Part shown: in pieces, positions 47,088-58,700 of the stretch
Layout of the letters: the number at the start of each line of letters is the position of its first letter
Numbering within the stretch: position 1 is the stretch's first letter
From: Acanthosepion pharaonis
Taxonomy: Eukaryota > Mollusca > Cephalopoda > Sepiida > Sepiidae
NCBI GenBank assembly: GCA_903632075.3
Contig: CAHIKZ030004296.1
Span: 2,626,001-2,690,000, forward strand
DNA: 64,000 bases
Reading direction: 5' to 3'
Program-made: the position numbers and the translations under genes
The notes under the pieces: generated by a model
What the model saw: the letters and a program-made list of their open reading frames with translations, nothing else
Database searches by the model: none
What the model was told of the DNA's origin: nothing

Positions 47088-47985
47088 CGTGTCCACAAGA
47101 CGTAGAGTCAAAAAGGACGTTTTTTCGCATGACACCGCCTTTTTTCCCATACTACCTTCACTCTTCGGCAATTGGTCTTAAAAGCGATGTTTAGAATTGG
47201 AAAAAAGACTGAACATATGATGAAAGTTAGTTTATACATTTTTTTTTTTGTTCTTGCGAATTTACAAACACATATTAAACTATATTCATTTATCAGATTG
47301 TTTATTTACAAGAATGATTTAAAATTTACAACATTCTAAAAACTAATACAATTACAGTGTAACCCGGATATAAGAGAGTTGTCGGGACCGGAGAAGAAGT
47401 TTCTTATATCGGGGTTTCTCTTATATCCGGGTTTGGTCTATTTTATATACATTAACACAGGCTCTAATTTTGGACCAGAGAAAATCTCTCTTATATCCGG
47501 GTTTCTCTTATATCCGGGTGTCTTATATCCGGGTTACACTGTAACACTAATGAAATGCAATATTCATCATTTATAAAGAATATGAAAATTTTTTTTATTT
47601 GTTAATTTACAAACATTTACTAAATTATTAAAATTTGTAAACCAACTAGGAGGAAATCCTTATTATTTACAATTGTATAAAGTTTGAATCAATTGGAAAT
47701 TAGCCAATGTTTTGCCAACAATTCCATTAATTATAATGAATAAATATTGTAAATAGTTTAGTTTAAATGATATTTATTATTTTTGTAATCATTTCTCAAG
47801 TACAAATGATATGTATAAATTCACTTGCATATGTTTAGGGTTTTTTTCCAATTGTAATCATCACTTTTTAAAACAATAAACATTGCCAAAGAGTGAAGGT
47901 AGTTAAAAAAAACGATGTATAGGAAAAACCTTCCTTTTGACGCTCCGTCTTATTGTGTGAACGTTTGTCTATATTTGTCGACAAG
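47088..47985. mobile_element. Inverted-repeat element of about 0.9 kb containing a nested MITE
   Basis: The left arm 47088-47181 (GACAAACGTGT..., CACTCTTCGGCAATTG) pairs with the complement of 47883-47985 (GACAAACGTTC..., CACTCTTTGGCAATG). Both arms carry CTACCTTCACTCTT. The interior is A+T-rich and non-coding and carries the MITE at 47355-47541. Family unknown. Confidence 0.75.
47355..47541. mobile_element. 187-bp MITE, Tc1/pogo-type, TA target duplication
   Basis: It starts CAGTGTAACCCGGATATAAG and ends with the complement (CTTATATCCGGGTTACACTG). It is flanked by TA on both sides (47353-47354 and 47542-47543). The subterminal motif TCTTATATCCGGGTT is repeated inside three more times. The CAGTG... 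end with TA duplication fits pogo/Tigger relatives. Confidence 0.9.
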
Positions 47986-48129
47986 TCTACATGATACTTA
48001 ACCCACAATTACGAGAGATTTTTATATTATTTCACACATTCAATTTCATACATTAGTGCTTCTAAAAATTATTTCTATGAAGAATAAATGACTAAGGACA
48101 TCTTGTCCAATGTCTATGACGTAACAGGA

Positions 48130-49290
48130 AAACTTTAAACTTTTATAAGTCGTACATACTTTGAATATTGCTACCACATATGGCCCAGTGTTCCTGCTGT
48201 ATATTTAGAGATTCCTGACAAAATCCAAAGAAGAATCTGGAATAGTCCTGACCTGGCGACTTGGCTTCATGTTATATTCCGTGCTAATACGAATATATAC
48301 TTGAAAAACACGATGGATAAAATAAGTAAAGAATTATTGTAAAAACCAATGCAATAAAGGTAACAGTTATGCACAAGGTCGTCGCAAGTCAATCCAGTAG
48401 TGAGTGCTACTATTAAAAGGCCGGTAGTTCTCGCGTAAGTCGTACTCAACAGATCCCAGTTAGAAATATTTACCATCCTCCCCACGAGGTAGGATGTGGC
48501 ACAAGGCCGAATTTAATGTGGGGCAATCCGAGCCCGTATAAACGGGTTCGGGTCTGTTTACCTCCCCGGACGAGACTCTGTCCTTCTGCATAGACTCTTC
48601 CGGGTTCCTCTCTGCCCGAAGGCAGAGAGTTCGGCAACAGCTAAGAGCTGAATAACAGATCACAGCTAGTATATTTAGCTACCCCCCCCACGAGGGTTGC
48701 ATGTGGCACAAGGCCGGTTTAACGTGGGTTCTTCGAGTCCGTAGACTCGGCCAAAAATTTTCCCTTTCGAACCCGTATAAACGGGTTCAGGGGCAGTATA
48801 CCTCCCCGAACGAGACTCTTCCCTTCAGCGGAGCCTCGTCCAGGTTCCTCTCTGCCCGAAGGAAGAGAGTTCGACTGTTTAGCTGGAACAGGTCGCAGCT
48901 AGGCTCTGTAGTCCGTTGACATACTGCTACTTATAGGGAGTTACTACCTATAGTGTAGTTACTCACGGGGTGACAGGTTATTCCATCACATCACGTCAGT
49001 CACTTTCCCGCCGTCATAATGTAGCTTCCCTGTGCCTTTTCTATAAATACTTTCATGGTAATTGTTCGGATGAACTCTTTGCTATGGTGCTTAGACTTTA
49101 TGAATTTAAGCACAGTACTAGATTGGCTTCATCAATTCACAGTTGAATTGGCAAGATGAGACCATAAGCTTTCTGCTAACAGTTTCTTCTATCGCACTTC
49201 TCGCTTGTGGAACTCTCTTCTGGTTTCATGCTTTCCAGCCAACTTTGATCTTCAAAAATTTAAACACAATCTACTGTCTTCTTGATTACT
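48130..49290 (+). pseudogene. LINE polymerase C-terminal fragment, split by an LTR
   Basis: Before the LTR, the plus strand reads RTYFEYCYHIWP and IPDKIQRRIW, ending near PDLATWL. After the LTR, from about 48990, it continues with the equivalents of SLCLFYKYVHG and HEFKRATRLA (degenerate). It ends SRLWNSLLVSCFPANFDLQK near 49255. The order matches the LINE fragment at 42290-42700, so the LTR inserted into an existing copy. Confidence 0.8.
48270..48988. mobile_element. Second LTR of the 17.7-kb solo LTR family, inserted in a LINE
   Basis: It begins TGTTATATTCCG and contains two tandem modules (about 48480-48660 and 48690-48890). Each has the GAACCCGT/ACGGGTTC-type stem and the CTCTCTGCC/GGCAGAGAG-type stem. 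The right border lies between 48985 and 48990; an imperfect 5-bp duplication (CTTCA/CATCA) is possible. No internal element sequence is present. Confidence 0.75.
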
Positions 49291-49904
49291 CTTCTATTCT
49301 TCTCGCTCCTTCATAATGTTACTCTTTTTTCTTATTCTTTCACAGTAATCCCTTGTGTCTTAGTGGCTTTACTGCCTTGCATGGGGTGAAATGATTAAAA
49401 AAAATAGTTATCCGAAGAACATTAAGCAGAATTTTTTTCATTTCATTTGTAGTTCCGAAATTCGATTTTTCTTCTTCTTTTTTTTTAACCATTGCATGAA
49501 CAATACACACAACTATATCAATGTTAGCATCCCACTCTACAACCTCTTTTCTCACATATGCAATGCTGCAGGCCGATTGCTACTCTATTGAAATTTCCGT
49601 ATGCAAATTTTCAGATGAGCTCCACTCTTCAGTTCCACCAGTTCAGACACTTATTGTTAGGAGACGCCATACTAGTTCCACGGAATTGACTCGCTGACAT
49701 TTCCTCTGTATTCCAAATGTAAAGAAAAAGGGTGTACTCAGAAAGTTTTTCCCTAAGAACTGTCATTTCGTGGACCAAACTCCTGATGGATATTTCCCTG
49801 AACGCTACAAACCTAACCTCGTCCAGTCTTCATCGATCTCCTTATCCTCATAATCTTCACTTTCTCCCACCTCTTTTATACTTATCCCTCCTCATTCATC
49901 ATAG

Positions 49905-50490
49905 GCTTACGGCCATATCACGTTGAAATACCGGTTCCCGTACGATCACCGAAGTTAAGCAACGTCTAATCTGGTCAGTACCTAGATGGGTGACTGCTTG
50001 GGAATATCAGATGCTGTAAGTTTGGATGAGCGGGTGATATGACTTACGGCCATATAACGTTGAAACACCGGTTTCTATACGATCATCAAAGTTAAGCAAC
50101 ATCTAATCTGGTCAGTACCTAGATGGGTGACCACTTGGGAATATCAGATGCTGTAAGCTTAGATGTGCGGGTGGTGTAATGGATAATTTCTCTGAATTAT
50201 TAATCGGATAGCCGTGTTCCGATATATCTCGGGTGGGATATATTCACTTACACGCAAATAACCTTAGTAAAGTTTTGTACTCTCCTCTTATTTCCCAGCT
50301 ATGGGTTAAATAGTATAGTATGAATCGATCTCTTGTCTCCCTAACTATGGGTTGGATAGCAGATTGGTACAATAGCCTTGGTTAGCAACCAGTCTACAAC
50401 AGAAGGAAACGGTAGGAAAGATTCTGCTTCATCAGGTATGAATCAAAACAAGAAATATGATCGTCCAAGCGTGTATTATGTATGGCACTT
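49905..50490 (+). repeat. SINE with two near full-length 5S-rRNA-like units and a tRNA-like unit
   Basis: Unit one (49905-50021) and unit two (50041-50158) each follow animal 5S rRNA from GCTTACGGCCATA to GATGCTGTAAG. Each includes GATCACCGAAGTTAAGCAAC (second copy slightly changed) and GGGTGAC..CTTGGGAATA. Between them is a stub of the tRNA-like part (GAGCGGGTGATATGA). After unit two comes the whole tRNA-like part (GCGGGTGGTGTAATGGATAA), then the SINE tail to about 50490. The point differences from 5S and the linked tail make functional 5S genes unlikely. Confidence 0.85.
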
Positions 50491-50899
50491 GATACTTAAA
50501 TGCATTTTTTTTGTCATATTGATCATAAATATTTTTCTAGTGTATATATATGTGTGCGTTTTGCGACTGTTTGTTAATTTTAGATGAGTCGATATTTATA
50601 AACTGTTACTTGCCGTTTACACAATAACAATTCAAATAAACTGAAAAATTTACACAAAACGTCTTCTTCACTTGCAGCAAATCGGACTTGATTCAATATT
50701 CAAAGAAAATATTCAGTTTAAATAAATACAACGAAGAAGTGTAAGAAAGGAAAGAATACTGTGAAATTGCCGTGACAAAGAAATAAATAAATCGCAAACT
50801 AAAAGCAATAGAATAAAAAAAGCGGTGAGGGAAGGATTCTAAGTGACTGAAAAAGTGAATGTGTGATATTTAATATTTTTCTCTTGTTTCAGATTTTTA

Positions 50900-50968
50900 G
50901 CCTCTCTATCTCTCTCTCTTTCTTTCTCTCTCTCTCTCTTTCTTTCTCTCTCTCTCTCTCTCTCTCTG
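50900..50968. repeat. (CT)n microsatellite
   Basis: CT dinucleotides with a few TTT interruptions. Confidence 0.95.
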
Positions 50969-51068
50969 TCATTGTTATGCTCATCAGATTTTGGGAAAGC
51001 CCCCAAAAGGCCGTGACGTATTCTCTAATCGTGAAGATTAGAAAAATTCGCTAAGGGACGTAACTTCA

Positions 51069-51423
51069 ATTTAATTTTATATTTATATATATATATATAT
51101 AAAATACCTTCAAAAACACTATCCCATATATATGTGTGTGTGCGTGTGTGTGTGCGTGTGTGTGCGTGCGTTCGTGCGTGCGAGTGTGTGTGTGTGTAAA
51201 TTATTTTTAGATAAAGTGTATCTGTGAAAGAAGAAAATAAATAAAACGACAAAAGGAAAACCTATTCTTACCCGATGCGTTTAATCTTCTGAGTGACACA
51301 TTTACCTTGATAAAAGTCTCTCAGTGGACGAAACGTGTCGGTTAAAAATAGTTTTTCCTCTTATCATTTTATTCGTATATATATATACATTAGAATTATA
51401 CTCCATTTGTTCTCATTTCACTT

Positions 51424-51467
<44 letters not shown>

Positions 51468-51690
51468 TAATATTCGCTTGAAGATGAAACGGAAATAATG
51501 GTTTAGTTATATAATTAAATTTAAAGTTTTTAACTTCCATTTTTGAAACATGGTTATTACTGTGTAGCGAAAAAAAACATATTTTAAATCAGTTACTGTA
51601 TTTATGCTCTGTAAATTTACATTCAGCCATGTTTTGTAAGATAAAAAAAATATCAATATGAACACCGGATTGTATATCTTACTGTTCTTT

Positions 51691-51735
<45 letters not shown>
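51069..51735. repeat. Cluster of (TA)n/(TG)n tracts around palindrome-derived sequence
   Basis: (TA)n at 51082-51101, (TG/CG)n at 51133-51198, (TA)n at 51426-51467 and at 51695-51733. Between the last two is a diverged copy of the 41.2-41.5 kb repeat (TTCGCTTGAAGATGAAAC and TTTTTGAAACATGGTTA). Near 51308-51345, TTGATAAAAGTC...GACGAAACGTGTC looks like a decayed hammerhead-type core. Confidence 0.75.
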
Positions 51736-51736
<1 letters not shown>

Positions 51737-51739
51737 CTG

Positions 51740-53180
51740 ATCCTAACTGTTATCTTTGCTCATATCTTGATATTAAGAGGTGAGGAGCCCAGTTAGCGAG
51801 CCAACAACAACTCAACTGAAAACTACTGTGTGGTCTCGATCTTATTCACAAAATGGTAGTACCGATATAAATCACTTAGTGATACTGTAACCTCCTTAAG
51901 GGTTACTTTATGTTTCGGATCCTTGGTTATCAAGCGGATGGCGCCAGACCAGAAAATCGTTTACATCTACCTCCCTTGATAAAGAAACAACTAATCCAGA
52001 GTTGGGCAAAAATTACAGACTTACCACACAAGGTGAAACCATGACGTTTACTCAGGGATCAAAGCAGTAGAACTTCTTCATAAGCCAGAAACATTATGCC
52101 TAAACGGAGTAAAACTTGTTCTATTATACTAAAGGGCCTACTGGAAGAAGGGGAAGCTATAAATGCTGCTCATAGATTAACTGACATTTCCTAACTTCTT
52201 TATGCTTCGGTTCTTTGATATTCAGCGACTGATATTTTTTCTCTTTTGCTTCTCCGATATTTGTATCCTTGTTTAGATAATCAATTGTGTGCAAGGAAGC
52301 CACATTTACGTGCAAGTGATTGAGTTTATCTACGCTACATTGAATGCTGCAATGAAAGGTGTTTGTGATTTTGTTTTCCAATCGGCGCTTTCTGTGCAGT
52401 GAAACATGAAATGGTGGCTAAAAAAACGAAAACAATAGTCATTACGTCATTTTTAGTTCCGGCTTCAAGGTTTCGATTCTTGGTGGCATCTCAAAACCGA
52501 CTCATTTCGTTGAAACTGTATCAGTTGCCGTATTAACCAACAACTTGGCGTCCATTCCATTGTCGACTTCAATTCTTCTGTCTGCCTGCAATGCTTCATG
52601 TTTCAATTCGCTTTATTTCATATTTTTTCTTTTCTTTTAAAAATTCACATCAAGCAAAATTTTGCCTGTCTCAACCTTACATTAATCGAACAAAAGACCC
52701 CCCCAGTCTTAACACGTAAAAGAAAGGTCACCAGCTTTTTTATATATATATATATATATATATTACTGACAAATGGCATTTACAGCATTAGCGGTGATAT
52801 TCGATTTGCATAACAATTTTTTAAAAGTATATTCTAAATATTTATTACGTGCTATCTATTTTAAATTCAATCTTTTAAAATGTCACACATAAGCAATGTA
52901 TCTATCGATATTCTTTTAAAAATTCATCGTGTTTGTATAGAAGGAATTTTTATCTGCCAAGCCAAGATTCATTCGTAAGTAAGAAAACTTGCAACGTTTA
53001 TAATAAATATTGTTGTCATCGGCTATTTCACATTAGTACAAACTGGAGATGAAATTATTGAATTATCTAAATAAGTCAAAATAGTCTGTTTAATTAGATT
53101 TTCTTAAAACTGTACCGAATTATTTAAACGAGTAGAAACACTATGTTTGCTGAATTAATTATTGTCATTATTAAGAGGAA
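51740..53180. other. Gene-free stretch (possible exon not confirmed)
   Basis: The minus-strand frame 52157-52381 could be an exon, because an acceptor-like TTTCACTGCACAG precedes it, but it has no recognisable domain. The rest is A+T-rich with (TA)n at 52741-52762. Confidence 0.35.
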
Positions 53181-53189
53181 GGAATTCTG

Positions 53190-53390
53190 GCTCGGATTGA
53201 GGAATCTGAGAGCGGAGTTTGAATTTCAGTCGAGTTCATTACATTCACTTGGGAAAGGTATATATGCAACTCCTTTCTCCTCATGTATGAGTAAATAGTA
53301 GGACAAACTGGAATCTATTGCCTTGCTTGGCAATCAGTCTAGGAGAAGGAAAACTCATAATTCAAGACTGCATGTATCCCTGCTGAAGCA
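53190..53390 (+). repeat. SINE fragment
   Basis: GATTGAGGAATCTGAGAGCG, then GTTTGAATTTCAGTCGAG, matches the tRNA-like B-box region. The family tail follows (GAGTAAATAGTAGGACAAAC, then CCTTGCTTGGCAATCAGTCT). Confidence 0.75.
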
Positions 53391-54370
53391 CTTACTATTC
53401 AACTAATAAAAGGATCCTACACAGTGACTAGATGATCCTGACTACGGTCGACTCTTTCCATTATTATTATTATTATTATTATATTTCCTTTGATTTCTGG
53501 TGTATACTCATTTCTTTCCGAGTCCCACCCAGAGACCTATGGTCAGAAATGGCATCGTGACATTTTCCATTGAGGAATTAAAAAAAAACATATTTTACAT
53601 AAAACCCTTCGTATTATCATAAACATTAGAAAATTATTAAAATCTCATTACCAAAGTAGGAAATTCAAATAAAACTTTATAAAATAGATGTCTTGCTTGA
53701 AAATGTTTATGCAGAAATTTTAATAAGTTAAGAGAACGTCGATGAAAACCTTTATTAGGACGGGTAAATCAGCTAGTAAGAAAAATCGTACAGATTATAA
53801 CAGGATTAAATTAAGTTTGATATGACTTCAACAATTCAAAGGAGACCTTTTAACAGAATTGTGGTAAAACGTACTATTCAAATTCCTGATAAAACATTTG
53901 ATAGCTACGACGTCAATGAACAGTGGTTAACAAAGCTGGTAAACTCATAATGAATTCTATTCCCACTTGAGGTTTTATGTCAGGCTAGGAATATACGATT
54001 ATAATAAAAGCAGCGATGAAAAAGAAAAAGTAATTAATTTTCTTTTAATTCTGTTCGTAACCTGCCATTGCAAACACGTACAATTTACTAGTGCACGGGG
54101 ACGTTTGCTATTCTTTACATTAGTGTATCTTTAGTGTGACCTGATTGGCTAGCCGATAAAAAAATTTCTTTCTTAATAACAGGTTGTCAAGATCATCATC
54201 GGTATGTGTTACCTGCAGGCCTGGGAGATTAAATTTTAATGTCCTATCCCTTTAGGCCACCATGGTTCTCTACAGGTTTTTGTCGTTATTATCTGTGGTT
54301 TGCCAAGTATTCTTGGGGGAGAAAGTGGAGTGCTTTCCCGTTGCTTTTTCCACGGTGTGGAATTTCAATT
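53391..54370. other. Gene-free stretch
   Basis: (ATT)n at 53461-53481; otherwise A+T-rich, no coding signal. Confidence 0.5.
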
Positions 54371-54372
54371 TT

Positions 54373-54562
<190 letters not shown>

Positions 54563-54639
54563 CAGTTTATGCTATTTCGTAGCTGTACACGAATACTTTC
54601 AAGCAAAACAGTAAGTACTTCCTTTCTTGAAATCACTAA

Positions 54640-55026
54640 TAAATGTTTCCAAAATTATTTCAGCTATAAATACTGGATTTCCAACATCGTTAAGCAAAAA
54701 ATAGTCAAACGTCCCGATCGTAAATACAAGGAATGGTCAAAGAAGCAAGAACGTCACGCTTGTTCATATTTAATTACTCAAGATTTAGTTGTGTCCAGGC
54801 GCACCAAATATTGCAGAATGAACACATAAAGCAGTATCAGGATTCCAAATCTTGTCTTTAACATAATCAACTTTCTTCTCAATTGCGGAACTTCCACCTT
54901 GGAATCGTGGTATCTTAGAAGCTGGTTTCTTTACACTGTGCGGGCAGCCTTTTTTTTCACCTCTTAAAATATGCAGAACTGATATTCCCTGAGTGCCTCC
55001 TTTATCGGCCGTGTTGTGCTGCAACT
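54640..55026. other. Possible exon or old gene fragment, either strand
   Basis: On the minus strand an acceptor-like TATAGTTGCAG precedes a frame (55023 down to 54785) with a protein-like but unrecognised sequence (KIPRFQGGSSAIEKKVDYVK). On the plus strand a frame after TTATTTCAG (54651) is rich in Lys/Arg (KRPDRKYKEWSKKQERHACS). They overlap, so at most one is real. Neither shows a known domain. Confidence 0.25.
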
Positions 55027-55029
55027 ATA

Positions 55030-55674
55030 CTATATGATTCATAGGGTCTGTTACTATTTTTACCTGTTATCATTCTTTCTTGGAATCCCCTTTGCCCAGA
55101 CCAAGAGACTGCACTAAAATGCAAGCACCGTGACTCGCCTGAAGGCTTTCACAGAGTCCTTAAAATAATGATTCTTCCCACAGCCGTAATTAGAGAATTA
55201 ACCTGTTTGGTCTCCTTCCCAGCGACTGCTAGCCTGCCACGGGGAGTTTTGTTATTACGATAAGTTTGTCCTTTCTATCTAGATATGCCATTAACTCTAT
55301 TGACAACTCTTCTTACTGTAGTGTTTTTTTTTTTACTTACTGGGTATATTTGTAGCACTTTTCCCTTCAGAAAAATAAAAGTTATATGTATATGACAACT
55401 CTTGTTTCTACGTGTGTCCAGAGAGGTAGCCATTTTGAATGTCGATTATGGACAGAAGAAAAGAACGTAAGGCCATAAATATTTTTCCCTGGGATTCTAG
55501 ACATTTTCTTCTAGACAATTTATAACCAAAATAATTTTTTTAGAAAATTAAATCTCGAAGAATTCAAATACTTTTAAAATTCAATTCAAACAGATATTAG
55601 ATTTTTAACTATCCTCGTAAACATTTCAAATAGACCGTCTATCGATACAAAAATAAATGTATATCACTTTTCTT
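55030..55674. other. Gene-free stretch downstream of the 55.8-59.1 kb exon
   Basis: No coding signal; a T-run lies at 55325-55334. Confidence 0.5.
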
Positions 55675-55680
55675 TTTATT
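55675..55680 (-). terminator. Candidate polyadenylation signal
   Basis: AATAAA on the minus strand, about 90 bases past the stop codon of the exon at 55769-59095. Confidence 0.5.
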
Positions 55681-55768
55681 GATTTCTTTTTTCTCGAGGC
55701 CCTCGATTAAATACAAGATCCGCATGTTTACATGTAATTCATAGATATTTTGTTAAATATTAATCTAT

Positions 55769-58700
55769 TCAATAAACATCGGAATACTTTAATCGATGTC
55801 TAGATTTCCGACCAATACGTTTGCTTTTCTTCATTTTGACAAATGTACGTGGCAGGTTTAACGTACGAGGTCTCGTCACATTGAAATCTTTACCGTCTTG
55901 ATTAACTATTTTGTAGGCGTTAAGAACAGGCTCCTTATCCACAACATCTGCTTCATTTGGTAAGACCGAATTGACATAATAAAAACCAGTTCGACCATTG
56001 TCTGTTTTAGGCGTTACGTCATCTGCTTCATCATCAGCCTCCTTTCCATCATCGTCCTCTTCTTTTTCATCCGGATTAGTACACATCGGGTAGCTGACAG
56101 GGGATAACCCACCCGGTGGTGGTGGTGGTAGTGGTGTCGGGGGTATCGGGTGACATGCTCTAAATACTGATTGGCTGTCTGATTCAGCAGACGAAAACGT
56201 TACTGAATATTCGTTATCGAAAATAAAATCGAACAATTTAAGTGAATGAACCGTTTCTCCGTCGGAATCGGATGGTTCGTATAATTCCGAAGACATGACG
56301 GTGGCACAGTCGGAGCGGATAGATAGATCGGCACATTGGGATAAGGAATCGACCGTACCGCTGCTGTCGATCGATCGCGACCGTGAAAAACATGAAGGCC
56401 CGTCGTCCAATTTACTTGAAACGCGGCCATTTGCATCGGCATTGCATTCATCACTGAAAATATTCAGTTCGGAATTAGTTTTCTGCTTTGCTTTGGCCTC
56501 TCTTTCTCTTTCTGATTTGGAATCATTTTTTTGCTTGTCAGCACCGTTTTCCGCTCTCTCTCTTTTTGGGGACAGTTTTTCCAGAGTGATTTGTTTTTGT
56601 GGCGAAATCCTGGGAATTGTATGTCTGTGCACTATTTCGTACTGGTCGATGCCATCAAAGGAAATCGTTTTCGGAAAGCCATTGTCTTTGGTTCTATCAT
56701 CGCAGCATCTTAAACTTGACGTTCTTGTTTGATACCTTGACGCTCTCGGACTATTCATACTGATCTCCATTGATGTTTCCACATCTCGGAAAGGAACAGC
56801 CATCGGTTTAGTTGCTTTAGCCATGTGAATGTTTGATTCGGCACAAGGAATGTCCACGATAAATTGTCCATGGGAATTTACACGACCGAAATGACAACGA
56901 GATGAGTTAGAAGAACTTGACCTGACCGAGGCACATGGTGATATTGGCTCTTGTTTGCTTTTGGTCGAACAAAAAGATGTGTAGTCTTCCATTGCTAAAT
57001 GATGCCGATGCAAAGTGGCAAGCGTTGTTTCGGGATCTGGCCAGGCTACAGAGGATGAATTTAAGAAGATGTTTTCTAACGACTGACTTGTAAGGCAACT
57101 TTTTCTTGATAAATCATCCTTTTCAGAAGAAGACGAAGACGAATAATTGTGATTCGCGAATTTGGACACCGATAGATTTTCTGCAGAAGAAGAACTCATT
57201 CTTGCAATTGTTTCTTCTTTCATTCTTTCATTTTTGAAATCCTTTTCGTTTTTCTGTTTCTCTGACGCTCTCTTTTTTTGCAAAGCTGAAGCCAAAATCA
57301 ACTCCAATTTTGCGCGTATATTTAAATCTGCTTCCAGACACGGTTGCGTCGCCACTGGTTCCAGATAAACGTTTTCTTCGTGTGTTTTTTCGTCGCCTTT
57401 CGATCGATTTTGATTTACAGTATATGAAAGCTCAGTCATACGGTTTGAAAGGTGCGCCACACTATCACCAATCAAAGTCGTGTACTTAACGTTGATGTAT
57501 TGCGGATCATCTTCCTCGAAACTATGAATCTCCCCAGTTGACATAGTGTTGGTAACGGGAGTGATATCAGTTTTTCGTGAGGGTAAAGTTGGGGGTGTCC
57601 GCCTTCTTTGCTGTGAGGAATCCCTTAAACAGGTATCATGCGCATCAGTTCGTGTTTCAGCAGATGATGATGTATCTATATTGGGATCCTTTGGACGGTC
57701 ATTTGAAAAGGAAACTGCCGGCGAGGAGTGCGTCTGACGCCGAGTTCTCTCTGATCTTTTAGGCAATCGTTCCAAGGTTTTACTGTGTTTTATATTTGAT
57801 CTGCGGGTTTTCTCTAAAGAACGCAATTTGTTTTCAAGACTTCGACATGCTCGTTCTCTATCTTGTATGTCGGTAAACTTTGTTCTGTTTGACTTGGAAC
57901 CTGAGTGGCTGACTTTATGAAAGGGGCTTCTTGAACGCTGAGTGGTGTTTATCAGACTATGTCTTGTTCTTTTCGATAAGTGAGGAGCATGTACTTGTTT
58001 ATTTAAAGTCATTTGTCTCTCTTGAACAAAAAGTGAGCTTCCTGGATTTATGGGTGGCTTCTCAGCTGTATGCTTCAAACTTTTGTTTATTTGAGTCTGT
58101 TCGTCATAAGACTGTGCCGACTGTCTTCTTTCTTTATTTGCAAATTTTCTGGGTGGTTTAGCGGGTGTTAGACGCTTTATTTTGTTAGTACAAGGAATTG
58201 GCGGTGCTATCTCTGTGGGCATGTTTGGATCTTTTTTTTCGCATTTGATACGCATGCTGGGAGAATGACTTTGTTCTGGGCCGGGATGTTCTTTTCCCAG
58301 CTTGCAATGGTTGTCACGTAATGATGGCACGTCCACACGCAAGTTTCGACCATCATTTGGCCAAGTCAGACTACTACTGTCTTCGGTATCTCTTCGTTTG
58401 GTTGAGCTTCGAGACATTGAATAACTTGGAGATTCGGATATCGGGGTTGGGTAATCAGACACATATGTCTCCAGTGTTCCATTTGTGACCATTTGGCGTC
58501 TTATTTTCCGGGAAGCGGACGAATAGGAAGATCTGAAAGTACCGAAATTGGAACCACTAGGCGATTTGCATTTAAGAAATATTTCTTCTGACTTAGCACG
58601 TCTCCTCACGAATTCTTCCAACTGATCATTTTTCGGGATTTGTTCACTACGTATTGGTAACGCTATAGACCGTAAAGATTTTGGATTTTGACGTTGGTTG

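Noticed and set aside
49905..50158. Functional 5S rRNA genes
   Set aside because: Several changes from the 5S consensus and fusion to a tRNA-like part and SINE tail; no terminator T-run directly after the units.
52157..52399. Minus-strand exon
   Set aside because: An acceptor-like site is present, but there is no clear donor, no known domain and no link to either membrane-protein gene.
56295..58161. Plus-strand open frames inside the 55.8-59.1 kb exon
   Set aside because: Shadows of the 1108-residue minus-strand frame.
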